Shown here piece by piece: positions 1-8,642 of a stretch of 64,000 nucleotides of DNA (positions are counted from its first letter, which is position 1; each line of letters starts with the position of its first letter). The stretch is taken from NCBI RefSeq assembly GCF_900129825.1, contig NZ_FQWZ01000008.1, positions 62,001 through 126,000 of the forward strand, written 5' to 3'. Below the pieces are notes generated by a model that searched no databases, was not told the origin of the DNA, and was given only the letters and a program-made list of their open reading frames with translations. This DNA comes from Hydrocarboniphaga daqingensis. Lineage in GTDB: Bacteria > Pseudomonadota > Gammaproteobacteria > Nevskiales > Nevskiaceae. Position numbers and translations under genes: made by a program.

Positions 1-1322
1 GTCCGAGCCTGCATCAGCGCCGCGTCTCCCCGTGACTCGACGTTGAGCCTCAACACCGGCTCGGTATTGGAGCCGCGCAGGTTGAACCGCCAGCGGCCGA
101 AGTCCAGCGAAATGCCGTCGGTCCGGTCGATCGCGTTGGCCTGGGGCGCGTAGGCCGCTTCGACGCGCGCGATCATCGCCTTGACGTCGGCGACCTTGCG
201 GTTGATCTCGCCGCTGGCCGGAAACGCCGCCATCCGCTCCTCGACCAGAGCCGACAATGGCTTGCCCGTTTCGCAGATCAGTGCCGCGACCAGCAGCCAC
301 GGAATGTTGCCGTTGTCGCAGTAAGCGAAGTCGCGGAAATAGTGGTGGGCACTCATCTCGCCGCCGTAGATCGCGTTTTCCAAGCGCATGCGCTCCTTGA
401 TGAACGCATGGCCGGTCTTGGACATCACCGGCTCGCCACCGACGGCCCGGACCATGTCCACCGTGTTCCAGCTCAGCCTCGGGTCGTGGATGATCTTGCC
501 GCCCGGTTGCTGGCGCAGCAGCGCGACCGCGAGCAGGCCGACGATGTAATAGCCCTCGATGAAGCGGCCGTGCTCGTCGAATAGAAAGCAGCGGTCGAAA
601 TCACCATCCCAGGCCACACCGAAGTCGGCGCCATGCGCTTTGACGGCATCGGCAGTCGGCGCGCGCATTTCGGGCAGCAGCGGGTTGGGGATGCCGTTCG
701 GAAAGTCCCCGTCCGGCGTGTGATGGACCTTGATGAACTCGAACGGCAGCTGGGGTTCGAGCGCATCGACCACCGCGCCGGCCACGCCGTTGCCGGCATT
801 GACGACGATCTTGAGCGGCTTGAGCTTGGCCACGTCCACATAGCCGAGCAGGTGCCGAACGTAAGCAGGGCGATAGTCGACCGGCGTCATCAGCGGCTCG
901 CCGACCGGGCAGCGTGCATCCGATGCGGCGACCTGGGCTTCGATTTCGCGAAGGCCGGTGTCGCCGGACACCGGGATCGCGCCACCCCGCACCAGCTTCA
1001 TGCCGTTGTAGTCCATCGGATTGTGGCTGGCGGTGACCTCGATGCCTCCGTCGACCCCCGGCTGCTGCGCGGCCCAATAGACCTCTTCGGTGCCGCACAA
1101 GCCCAGGTCCAGCACTTCGACACCGCGCGCATTGAAGCCGTGCGCCAGCGCCTTGAGCAACGGCAGTGACGAATGACGGATGTCGCGGCCCAGCGCGATG
1201 CGCTTGGGAGCGAAGCGCTCGGCGTAGGCGATGCCGAGACGATACGCAAGATCGGGGTTGAGTTCGTCCGGAACGCGGCCGCGGATGTCGTAGGCTTTGA
1301 AAGCGGGCAGATGCGAGGTCAT
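1..1322 (-). CDS. algC: Phosphomannomutase/phosphoglucomutase (C-terminus cut by window start)
   Basis: Interconverts mannose- or glucose-6-phosphate and the 1-phosphates in the cytosol, feeding LPS, exopolysaccharide and nucleotide-sugar synthesis. The protein reads [15 protein letters not shown] from an ATG at 1322 and shows the phosphoserine loop TASHNP (Ser about residue 99), the metal-binding DGDFDR motif mid-protein and a late GSNTEP phosphate-binding loop, in the order expected for the alpha-D-phosphohexomutase superfamily. About 440 codons are visible. AlgC-type enzymes are about 460 residues, so only some 20 C-terminal residues are missing. It is divergent from the carbonic anhydrase gene across about 120 bp with no clear promoter. 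Family assignment is secure; preference for mannose over glucose phosphate is inferred from likeness to AlgC. Confidence 0.93.
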   Translation of the reverse strand, partial: MTSHLPAFKAYDIRGRVPDELNPDLAYRLGIAYAERFAPKRIALGRDIRHSSLPLLKALAHGFNARGVEVLDLGLCGTEEVYWAAQQPGVDGGIEVTASHNPMDYNGMKLVRGGAIPVSGDTGLREIEAQVAASDARCPVGEPLMTPVDYRPAYVRHLLGYVDVAKLKPLKIVVNAGNGVAGAVVDALEPQLPFEFIKVHHTPDGDFPNGIPNPLLPEMRAPTADAVKAHGADFGVAWDGDFDRCFLFDEHGRFIEGYYIVGLLAVALLRQQPGGKIIHDPRLSWNTVDMVRAVGGEPVMSKTGHAFIKERMRLENAIYGGEMSAHHYFRDFAYCDNGNIPWLLVAALICETGKPLSALVEERMAAFPASGEINRKVADVKAMIARVEAAYAPQANAIDRTDGISLDFGRWRFNLRGSNTEPVLRLNVESRGDAALMQAR

Positions 1323-1442
1323 GGTGATGGTGTGGATAGGTTCGGCGCCATGCTATGCGAGCGCGCTACGGCCGGGTACTGTCTCCAGCTTGCGACAGCC
1401 CCGCGCCCGCAGTGGCGCCGACCTCGGTACGGACCCCAATTG

Positions 1443-1961
1443 ATGATCTATCAACTCGATTCCTTGCAGCCGCAATGCCTCGGTGACAACTTCGTTGCCG
1501 ACAGCGCGCAACTGATCGGCAACGTCGTGCTCGAACGCGGCGCCAGTGTCTGGTTCAACGTGGTCATCCGGGCTGACAACGATGAGATTCGCATCGGCGA
1601 GAACAGCAACGTTCAAGACGGTGCGGTGCTGCATACCGATCCCGGTATCAAGCTGCACATCGGCCGCGACGTGACGGTCGGCCATCTGGCCATGCTGCAT
1701 GGTTGCAGCGTTGGCGATGGCTCGCTGATCGGTATGAAATCGGTGCTGCTCAACGGCGCCCGGATCGGGCGTAACTGTTTGGTCGGCGCCAACAGTCTGA
1801 TCACCGAGAACAAGCAGTTTCCCGACGGCGTGATGATTCTCGGCGCACCGGCGAAAGTCGTGCGCGAGCTGACGCCTCAGGAAATCATCGGGCTGCAGGC
1901 GCCGTCGAAGATCTACGTCGCCAACGCGCAGCGCTATCTGAAAGGGCTACGGCCGCTGTAG
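1443..1961 (+). CDS. Gamma-carbonic anhydrase family protein (YrdA-like)
   Basis: A 172-residue hexapeptide-repeat protein forming a left-handed beta helix (repeats such as IRIGENSNVQDGAVL and VGDGSLIGMKSVLL). Zinc-ligand histidines of the gamma-carbonic anhydrase type are visible in VLHTD, GHLAMLHG. The start is the ATG giving MIYQLDSLQPQ; in-frame codons farther upstream would read into the region next to the divergent phosphomannomutase gene and match nothing. The family includes Cam and the E. coli proteins YrdA and CaiE; many members have unproven enzymatic activity, so CO2 hydration is possible rather than shown. It is transcribed alone and converges on sixA. Confidence 0.9.
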   Translation: MIYQLDSLQPQCLGDNFVADSAQLIGNVVLERGASVWFNVVIRADNDEIRIGENSNVQDGAVLHTDPGIKLHIGRDVTVGHLAMLHGCSVGDGSLIGMKSVLLNGARIGRNCLVGANSLITENKQFPDGVMILGAPAKVVRELTPQEIIGLQAPSKIYVANAQRYLKGLRPL

Positions 1962-2021
1962 CCGACGTGGCCCCGAGTGGATGCCGGGCAAGCGCTCCGG
2001 CATGGCTGCCGGCGGAGTGTG

Positions 2022-2522
2022 CTACTGGCGTTCCTTGGGGAAGGTGTAGGCCAGCAGCCGGCCGCGGCCCGGTGCCAGATCTCGCCAGTGCATCAAGTCG
2101 AAGTCGATGCGCGCGATCGCGCAGGTCGGCATGTCGTCGAAGTCGCAGCGCGCCAACTGATGGCAGAAGTCGCTGATTCCGGGGTTGTGACCAAACAGCA
2201 CCGCGTTGGAATGCTGATCGTCCAAGCTGCGGACCACGGCCAGCAGTGCGTCTGCATCGGCGTCGTAGATGCGCTGATCGAACCGGATTGACGCGGGTGG
2301 CTGCCCGAGCGCCTCGGCAAAGATCCGCGCCGTGCTCGTGGTGCGTACCGCTGGGCTGGCGACCAACTGCACGTTGATCTCGCCGTCGAGCAAGTGCACC
2401 AGTCGCTGCGCCATCAGCGGCGCATCGCGACGCCCGCGGTCGTTCAAGGGGCGGTCGAAGTCGGACAGGGCTGCGTTGTCCCAAGATGATTTGGCGTGTC
2501 GTACCAGCGTCAGCGAGCGCAT
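2022..2522 (-). CDS. sixA: SixA-type histidine phosphatase
   Basis: A 166-residue single-domain member of the histidine phosphatase (phosphoglycerate mutase-like) superfamily. The N-terminus carries the catalytic RHAKSSW motif (family RHG variant), with a second catalytic histidine in FGHNPG near the C-terminal third. SixA proteins dephosphorylate phosphohistidine on HPt domains or on PTS-Ntr proteins. The ATG giving MRSLTLVRHAK places the catalytic Arg-His at residues 8-9, as is usual. It lies 8 bp downstream of rsmJ on the same strand and is probably co-transcribed with it. The partner phosphorelay cannot be read from this window. Confidence 0.88.
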   Translation of the reverse strand: MRSLTLVRHAKSSWDNAALSDFDRPLNDRGRRDAPLMAQRLVHLLDGEINVQLVASPAVRTTSTARIFAEALGQPPASIRFDQRIYDADADALLAVVRSLDDQHSNAVLFGHNPGISDFCHQLARCDFDDMPTCAIARIDFDLMHWRDLAPGRGRLLAYTFPKERQ

Positions 2523-2530
2523 GCAGCCTG

Positions 2531-3274
2531 TCACGAAGTCGGGTTCAGATAGATATCGTAACGCGCTTGCGTGCCGCTCAACTGATGCGCCGGCTTGAGT
2601 CCTCCCAGCCATCCGGCCTTGGCGTCGCGCTTGATCGCCACGCGCCGCGCGCCGCTGGCCAATGCAGCCTGCAGCAGTTGGTCGGCGTCGGCGTCTCCGC
2701 CGGTCAGTGCCCGCAGCATCTGCATCGCTTTCTGCGGCAGTGCGCGCTTGCCGTCGTCGGGGTACATCGGGTCCAGATGGACAGCGTCGATCGGTGGGTG
2801 GTCCGAATGCTGTCCGGCTTGTCGGAGCCATGGCAAGGCATCGGACTCCACGATACGGACGCGCTGCGCAGCTTGGCTGAGGTGCGGCAGCTGCAAGGCG
2901 CGCTCGCGGGCGTCGCGCAGCAGTGCTGCGATCATCGGTTGGCGTTCAACCAGCGTGACCGTCGCACCAAGTGCGGCGAGCGTAAATCCATCGCGACCCA
3001 GTCCCGCCGTCGCGTCGACGATCTGCAGGTCGGGCTTCTTGTGCAGTCCCAAGGCACGCGGCAGCAGTTGCTTACGTCCGGCTTGAATCCGGCGCCGTAT
3101 GTCGGCTGAGTCCCAATCCAGGCTCATCGGCTCCCAGTCGCTGCGGTGCAATGCACACAGCGACAGGCGCCCGTCGAGGGTCTGCAGTGCAAACGAAAAA
3201 CCCCGGGTGTCGCCACCCGAGGTCGTTGTCGCTGCAATGGCACTGGGGCCGGAGCGGCCCTGGCGATCAGGCAA
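2531..3274 (-). CDS. rsmJ: 16S rRNA (guanine1516-N2)-methyltransferase RsmJ, start uncertain
   Basis: SAM-dependent methyltransferase of the RsmJ family, which modifies G1516 of 16S rRNA. The SAM-binding segment VDATAGLGRDGF and the LDPMYPD catalytic-site motif are characteristic, and the C-terminus RYDIYLNP matches the family. The start is unclear. The frame opens at a TTG (3274) overlapping the SCP2 stop, and the stretch after it encodes low-complexity residues and contains a strong terminator hairpin (3196-3222). The first ATG after that hairpin (3127, MSLDW) would remove residues that align with the family's N-terminal strand, so a start between 3274 and 3151 seems likely. It is followed closely by sixA. 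Confidence 0.85.
   Translation of the reverse strand: MPDRQGRSGPSAIAATTTSGGDTRGFSFALQTLDGRLSLCALHRSDWEPMSLDWDSADIRRRIQAGRKQLLPRALGLHKKPDLQIVDATAGLGRDGFTLAALGATVTLVERQPMIAALLRDARERALQLPHLSQAAQRVRIVESDALPWLRQAGQHSDHPPIDAVHLDPMYPDDGKRALPQKAMQMLRALTGGDADADQLLQAALASGARRVAIKRDAKAGWLGGLKPAHQLSGTQARYDIYLNPTS
3196..3222 (-). terminator. Rho-independent terminator after the SCP2 gene
   Basis: On the minus strand a 9-bp stem CCTCGGGTG/CACCCGGGG (one G-U pair) with a GCGA loop is followed directly by five T. It lies 45 bp downstream of the SCP2 stop codon, inside the 5' part of the rsmJ reading frame. Confidence 0.85.
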
Positions 3275-3587
3275 GCTTGCCGGCGTCGAAGATCGTGGTC
3301 ATGCGCTGGGCCAGCATCAGGTCGCCGTCGACCGACAGCTTGCCCGTCATGAACGCGGTCATGCCATTGAGCTCACCGCTCATCAGCGCGACAAAATCGT
3401 CGTCTTCCATCGTGATGGTCACATCGGCGGCGGCGGCGTTGCCTTCGTGCGTCTCGCAGCTGCCGTTGGCGATCACCACGTACATCGGCGTGGAGATGTT
3501 GAACTGGATCGTGCAGTCGGTACCGGACGCCGCGTCGGCATCGAAGGCGGCGGGCATCTTTTTGATCAGGTCGGTTGCGGCGCTCAT
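3267..3587 (-). CDS. SCP2 sterol-binding domain protein
   Basis: A 106-residue protein consisting only of an SCP2-type lipid-binding domain: an amphipathic N-terminal helix (DLIKKMPAAF), then strands ending in the typical DVTITMEDDDFVALMSGEL and GKLSVDGDLMLAQRM segments. Bacterial SCP2 proteins bind hydrophobic ligands such as acyl chains or isoprenoids; some (UbiJ, UbiT) assist ubiquinone synthesis, but this small stand-alone form more resembles the generic family. The start ATG gives MSAATDLIKK. It is divergent from pepN and has its own terminator. The ligand is unknown. Confidence 0.88.
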   Translation of the reverse strand: MSAATDLIKKMPAAFDADAASGTDCTIQFNISTPMYVVIANGSCETHEGNAAAADVTITMEDDDFVALMSGELNGMTAFMTGKLSVDGDLMLAQRMTTIFDAGKLA

Positions 3588-3727
3588 GGTTCGTCTCAGG
3601 GTTGAAATTCAGGTCCGCCGGATACTACGGAGCGCGCCGGGCCGCGGCAACCGTCTGTTGGGATGACCCGCGGACGAGCCGTCGAGCGCAGACGATACAA
3701 TGGAGGCGATCTCCGACGAGCCCCAAG

Positions 3728-6325
3728 ATGAGCCACGCTGCCGAAGTGTTTCGCAAGGATTACCGTCTGCCCGCATTCCTGGTCGATCAAGTCGACTTGG
3801 CGTTCGATATCCGCGAGCGCACCACGGTTCAAGCGCGCTTGCAGCTGCGCCGCAATCCAGCCGTCGCGATCGCAGACGAGCCGCTGGTCCTCGATGGGCG
3901 TGGCTTCGACTTGCTCGAAGTGGCGGTCGACGACCGTCGACTCGGCGTGGGCGACTACCAGCGCACTGACGACCGGCTGCAGATCGCGGTCGTGCCGGAT
4001 CGGTTCACGCTGCGCATCGTCACGCAGCTCGACCCGGAACAGAACACCACGCTAGAAGGCCTGTATCGCTCGGGCTCGATGCTGTGCACGCAGTGCGAGG
4101 CTCGCGGGTTTTCGCGGATCACGTACTACCCGGACCGGCCCGACGTGCTGTCGCGCTTCAGCGTTCGTGTCGAGGCCGATGCACAACGCTTTCCGGTACT
4201 GCTGTCCAATGGCAACCCCGTCGAGTCTGGCGCTCTGCCGGACGGACGCCATTACACGGTCTGGGACGATCCGTTCCTGAAGCCCTGCTATTTGTTCGCG
4301 CTGGTCGCCGGTGATCTGGCCTGCATCGAGGATCACTACACCACGGCCTCGGGCCGCGACGTGGCGTTGCGCTTTTATGTCGATCACGGCAACGAGGCTC
4401 GGGTCCCGCATGCGATGGCCTCGCTGAAGCGCGCGATGCGCTGGGACGAGCAGGTGTACGGTCTGGAGTACGACCTCGACCTGTACATGGTCGTTGCCGC
4501 CCGCGACTTCAACATGGGCGCGATGGAGAACAAGGGGCTGAACCTGTTCAATGCGCGCTACGTGCTGGCATCGCCTCAGACCGCGACCGACGCCGACTAC
4601 GACGGCATCGAGTCCGTCATCGCTCACGAGTACTTCCACAACTGGACTGGAAACCGGGTCACGTGCCGCGACTGGTTCCAGTTGTCGCTGAAGGAGGGCC
4701 TGACGGTGTTCCGCGATCAGTGCTTCTCGCAGGACCTGAACGGTGAAGCGGTGCATCGTATCCAGAGCGTACGGCAGCTTCGCACGGTCCAGTTTCCGGA
4801 AGACGCCGGCCCGATGGCTCATCCGGTGCGCCCGGACTCCTACGTCGAGATCAACAACTTCTACACGGCGACCGTCTACGAGAAGGGCGCCGAGATCGTC
4901 CGCATGATTCAGACGCTGCTCGGCCGCGATACCTTCATCGCCGGCGTGCAGCGTTACTTGCGTGAACATGACGGTTCGGCTGCGACGATCGAAGACTTCC
5001 TGGCCGCGCACGAGGCCGAATCGGGACGCAACCTCGACGGCTTCCGGCGCTGGTATTCGCAGCCCGGAACGCCGCTGGTGACGATCACCGACGAGTACGA
5101 CGCGCGCAGCCGCGTGTATCGCCTGCGGCTCAAGCAGTCTCATGCTCCGTCGCCGAACGGCGCTCCCAAGCAGATGGTGCCGATCCCGATCCGGTTTGCG
5201 CTGCGCGACCACGATGGTCGTCGGATCAGCGTTTCGCCGCAGCCGCCGCTGCTGCCGGCGCCCGATCTGATTCTGCTTGAGGACGAGGAGGCTGTGCTGA
5301 ACGTGCCGGACATCGGCTCATCACCGAACCCGTCGTTCCTGCTGGGATTCTCGGCGCCGGTTCGCCTGCAGTTTGCGTACACATCCGACCAGTTGGTCAG
5401 CTTGCTGCTCGACGAGGAAGACGGCTTTGCGCGCTGGGAAGCGGCGCAGCGGCTGATGCTGAACGCATTCTTCGAACTGCAGGCATCGGGCCCTGGTGAC
5501 GACACCCGTGCCTTGCTCGACGCGCTGCAGCGGCTCGCAGCCCGGCCGGTCGAAGACCGCGCATTGCTGGCCGAACTGCTGCGCATGCCGTCGGAGAGCT
5601 ATCTGGCATCGCAAGTGCAGCCGCTGGACGCGGCGCGACTGACGTCGGCGCGTGACGCACTGCGGCTGCGGATCGCACAGGCACTGACCGGACCGCTGTC
5701 GGTCTGGAGTGCGGCTGCGCCTGAGGAACCGGGCGCCAGCAACGCGGCGCGGCGCGCGCTCGCCAATGTGTCGCTTTGGTATTTGATGTCGACACGCGTC
5801 AATCGGGTGCTCGACATCGGCCTGAAGCAGGCGGCATCGCCGAACATGACGGTTGCCTTCGGCGCTCTGACGGCGCTCAATGACATCGACTGTCCGCAGC
5901 GGGAAGCGGCGATGGACGCTTTTCTGCAACGCTTCCGACACGAGCCTTTGGTGCTCGACAAATGGTTTGCGCTGCAGGCCGGCTCGGCAATCGGGCAGGG
6001 AGTCGAGCGCGTCCGCTCCCTGCTGCAACATCCCGACTTCACGCCCAACCCGAACCGGCTACGGGCGGTCCTCGGTACGTTCTGGCGTGAGAATCTGCGC
6101 GCCTATCATCGTGCCGACGGTGCGGGATACCGCTTGCTGGGGGATCAGATCGCACACTTGGACCGCAGCAACCCGCAGATCGCGGCGCGGCTTTGTGACG
6201 GTCTGCTGGGCTGGAAAGACATCGTCCCGCCACAAAATCAGCTGTTGCGCGCCGTACTGGTGGATCTGTCGCAACAGCCGCTGTCAGCCGATGTGGGGGA
6301 GAAGATCGGCAAGGCCCTGCTGTAA
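3728..6325 (+). CDS. pepN: Aminopeptidase N (M1 family)
   Basis: Zinc metalloaminopeptidase that removes N-terminal residues from peptides in the cytosol. The 865-residue length matches E. coli PepN (870). The substrate-binding GAMEN motif is at about 264-268, and the zinc site HEYFH at 300-304 is followed by Glu about 323 in LSLKEGLT. The ATG giving MSHAAEVFRKDYR was chosen because homology begins there; upstream in-frame codons lie in the intergenic region. A TACAAT at 3696-3701 could be a -10 element, but no convincing -35 accompanies it. The next gene, phoB, follows after about 80 bp. Confidence 0.96.
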   Translation: MSHAAEVFRKDYRLPAFLVDQVDLAFDIRERTTVQARLQLRRNPAVAIADEPLVLDGRGFDLLEVAVDDRRLGVGDYQRTDDRLQIAVVPDRFTLRIVTQLDPEQNTTLEGLYRSGSMLCTQCEARGFSRITYYPDRPDVLSRFSVRVEADAQRFPVLLSNGNPVESGALPDGRHYTVWDDPFLKPCYLFALVAGDLACIEDHYTTASGRDVALRFYVDHGNEARVPHAMASLKRAMRWDEQVYGLEYDLDLYMVVAARDFNMGAMENKGLNLFNARYVLASPQTATDADYDGIESVIAHEYFHNWTGNRVTCRDWFQLSLKEGLTVFRDQCFSQDLNGEAVHRIQSVRQLRTVQFPEDAGPMAHPVRPDSYVEINNFYTATVYEKGAEIVRMIQTLLGRDTFIAGVQRYLREHDGSAATIEDFLAAHEAESGRNLDGFRRWYSQPGTPLVTITDEYDARSRVYRLRLKQSHAPSPNGAPKQMVPIPIRFALRDHDGRRISVSPQPPLLPAPDLILLEDEEAVLNVPDIGSSPNPSFLLGFSAPVRLQFAYTSDQLVSLLLDEEDGFARWEAAQRLMLNAFFELQASGPGDDTRALLDALQRLAARPVEDRALLAELLRMPSESYLASQVQPLDAARLTSARDALRLRIAQALTGPLSVWSAAAPEEPGASNAARRALANVSLWYLMSTRVNRVLDIGLKQAASPNMTVAFGALTALNDIDCPQREAAMDAFLQRFRHEPLVLDKWFALQAGSAIGQGVERVRSLLQHPDFTPNPNRLRAVLGTFWRENLRAYHRADGAGYRLLGDQIAHLDRSNPQIAARLCDGLLGWKDIVPPQNQLLRAVLVDLSQQPLSADVGEKIGKALL

Positions 6326-6350
6326 CCGCGAGGTCATATGACAGCGGCGC

Positions 6351-6368
6351 CTGTCAAAAAACCGTAAT
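6351..6368 (+). promoter_or_regulatory. Candidate Pho box upstream of phoB
   Basis: CTGTCAAAAAACCGTAAT resembles the PhoB site: an exact CTGTCA half-site, then an A-rich spacer and a weaker CCGTAA repeat exactly 11 bp later, the spacing of known Pho boxes. The first half-site is also one arm of a perfect inverted repeat TGACAG-N6-CTGTCA (6339-6356). The site is 39 bp before the phoB ATG. This fits autoregulation, which is established for phoB in other proteobacteria; the match itself is by eye. Confidence 0.55.
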
Positions 6369-6406
6369 GGCTTGCAATTAGCATCGGGCGACTTCTTAAA
6401 TAGTAC

Positions 6407-7105
6407 ATGAGCATGCCCAACAAGCAGATCCTCGTTGTAGAAGACGAGGCGCCGATCCGCGAAATGCTCAAGTTCGCGTTGGAACGCGCCGATTTTCGGG
6501 TGTCACTGGCGGGTAACGCTGCCGAAGGGCGCCTGCGTATTGCCGACCAGCAGCCTGACCTGATCTTGATGGACTGGATGATGCCCGGAGTTTCGGGCGT
6601 CGAATTTGCCCGCGAGCTGAAGAACGGCGCAACGACCCGCGATGTGCCGATCATCATGGTCACGGCCCGGGCCGAAGAAGAAGACAAGGTGCGCGGCTTG
6701 AACACCGGCTGTGACGACTATGTGTCCAAGCCATTCTCGTTCCCCGAGTTGATGGCCCGCATCAATGCGGTGCTGCGGCGCTCGACGCCGGGCGGTGAAG
6801 AGGAAACCTTGTCGGTCGCCGGCCTCGAAGTGAATGCCGCCAGCCAGCGCGTGACCGCGCGCGGCGAGCCGGTCAAGCTCGGCCCGACCGAGTATCGTCT
6901 GCTGCACTTTTTCTTGAGCCATCAGGACCGCGTCTACACCCGCGAACAGGTTCTTGACCGGGTCTGGGGCCAGAGCGTCTACGTCGAAGAGCGTACCGTC
7001 GACGTGCATATCCGCCGTCTGCGCAAGGCGCTGGAGCCGCATGGGTTCGATGGGATGATCCAGACCGTGCGGGGCACGGGCTACCGCTTTTCCGAGAAGG
7101 TTTGA
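6407..7105 (+). CDS. phoB: Phosphate regulon response regulator PhoB
   Basis: OmpR-family response regulator of 232 residues. The receiver domain (about 7-122) has acidic residues in VVEDE, the phospho-acceptor Asp56 in LILMDWMMPG and the Lys in SKPFSF. The winged-helix domain (about 135-230) ends in RTVDVHIRRLRKAL and VRGTGYRFS. Pairing with phoR six bases downstream identifies it as PhoB rather than another OmpR paralogue. It activates phosphate-starvation genes by binding Pho boxes; a candidate box lies just upstream. Two ATGs (6407, 6413) are possible starts, and neither has a strong ribosome-binding site. Confidence 0.95.
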   Translation: MSMPNKQILVVEDEAPIREMLKFALERADFRVSLAGNAAEGRLRIADQQPDLILMDWMMPGVSGVEFARELKNGATTRDVPIIMVTARAEEEDKVRGLNTGCDDYVSKPFSFPELMARINAVLRRSTPGGEEETLSVAGLEVNAASQRVTARGEPVKLGPTEYRLLHFFLSHQDRVYTREQVLDRVWGQSVYVEERTVDVHIRRLRKALEPHGFDGMIQTVRGTGYRFSEKV

Positions 7106-7111
7106 GGTCGG

Positions 7112-8536
7112 ATGGCGAACGAGCCGGCGACGCAGACGACGGCTCGGGCCGCCGCCGAGCCGCGTCCGGCGGACGTTTCCCGCAGCAGCAAGCGCCGGCC
7201 ATTCCGATCGGTGGTCTGGCGGCGCGAACTCACCAAGTTACTGATTCTGGTGGCCGTCGGAGCGCTGCTTGGCAGCTTCTTCGGCCGCAGCTTGCTTGGC
7301 TGCACGCTGGCATTGAGCGCTTACCTGGCCGTTCATTTGCGGTATCTGCGCAGCCTGCGGCAGTGGTTGGCCGCGCCCAAGCTCAATCCGCTACCCGAGC
7401 CGAGCGGCATTTGGGGTGAGGTGTTCGAAGCGCTGCTGGCCTTGGAGCGCCGTAACCGCAAGCGCAAGAAAAAACTGGCCGAGATCTTGGCGGAATTCCA
7501 AGCGTCGACCGCGGCTCTGCCCGACGGCGCGGTGGTGCTGGGCGAGCACGGCATCATCTTGTGGTTCAACCGGGCAGCGCAGGCGATGCTGGGCTTGCGG
7601 CCCAGTCACGACGTCGGCATCCGCGTCGCCAATCTGATCCGTCATCCGACCTTTACGCAGTACATCGCCAGCGAAACCTACGAGGGCGAAGCGGAAGTCC
7701 CGTCGCCGATCAACCGTGCGGTTTCGTTGGCGCTGCGGATCATCCCCTACGGCAATAACCAGAGACTGATGATCGTGCGCGACGTGTCCGAGATCCGCCG
7801 GCTGGAAACCGCGCGACGCGACTTTGTGTCCAACGCGTCGCACGAACTGCGCACGCCGCTGACCGTGTTGCGCGGTTATCTCGACATGCTCGACCCCGAA
7901 ACGCGGGAAGGCCGCGGCTTGGCCGCGTGGCGCATGCCGGTGTCGGAGATGCGCCAGCAAGCTGCCCGGATGGAGTCGCTGATCAACGACATGCTCAAGT
8001 TGGCGCGACTGGAGTCGGACGTCTACGAGCACAAGCAGGAGCTGCTCGATGCGTCGGCGCTGCTGCACCGCGCGGTCGAGGAAGGCCGTGCGATGTCGGC
8101 CGGGCAGCACCGCTTCGAAGCCAGCATTCAGCCCGGCTTGAAGCTGTACGGACGTGAAACCGAAGCGCTGAGCATCTTTTCGAACCTGATCACCAATGCC
8201 GTGCGCTATACGCCGGCCGGCGGCTCGATCCGGGTCAACTGGTGGGACGACGACGACGGCGCTCATCTGTCGGTGGCCGACAGCGGCATCGGCATCGCCG
8301 AGGACGACATCCCACGGCTGACTGAGCGCTTCTACCGCGTCGATGTCGGTCGTTCGCGTGCCAGCGGCGGCACCGGCTTGGGCTTGTCGATCGTCAAGCA
8401 CGCTCTGGAGCGGCACGAGGGCACGCTGCGGATCGAAAGCGAGCTGGGTGTCGGGACGACGTTCTTCTGCGACTTCCCGCCGCATCGCGCTCATCGTGAC
8501 GAATCAAGTCCGGCGCTTGGCGCACGCGCGTCATAG
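7112..8536 (+). CDS. phoR: Phosphate regulon sensor histidine kinase PhoR
   Basis: Inner-membrane histidine kinase of 474 residues. Two hydrophobic stretches near residues 42-76 anchor it without a real periplasmic domain, as in PhoR of E. coli. A PAS domain follows (about 130-225), then the H-box NASHELRTPLT (His244), N-box (NLITNAVRYTP), and G boxes (DSGIGIA, GGTGLGLSIVK). The N-terminal 30 residues are a Ser/Ala/Arg-rich cytosolic extension not typical of the family. It forms an operon with phoB. No pst or phoU gene is in this window. Confidence 0.94.
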   Translation: MANEPATQTTARAAAEPRPADVSRSSKRRPFRSVVWRRELTKLLILVAVGALLGSFFGRSLLGCTLALSAYLAVHLRYLRSLRQWLAAPKLNPLPEPSGIWGEVFEALLALERRNRKRKKKLAEILAEFQASTAALPDGAVVLGEHGIILWFNRAAQAMLGLRPSHDVGIRVANLIRHPTFTQYIASETYEGEAEVPSPINRAVSLALRIIPYGNNQRLMIVRDVSEIRRLETARRDFVSNASHELRTPLTVLRGYLDMLDPETREGRGLAAWRMPVSEMRQQAARMESLINDMLKLARLESDVYEHKQELLDASALLHRAVEEGRAMSAGQHRFEASIQPGLKLYGRETEALSIFSNLITNAVRYTPAGGSIRVNWWDDDDGAHLSVADSGIGIAEDDIPRLTERFYRVDVGRSRASGGTGLGLSIVKHALERHEGTLRIESELGVGTTFFCDFPPHRAHRDESSPALGARAS

Positions 8537-8642
8537 TCACGCGACGATCCGCAGCGGATTTCCTTAGACTGTCGATTCGCGGGTCTGCCGCGCGCCACAT
8601 CGGCGCCGGGACCTGTCGTTCCGATCCCGACATTCGAGAACC

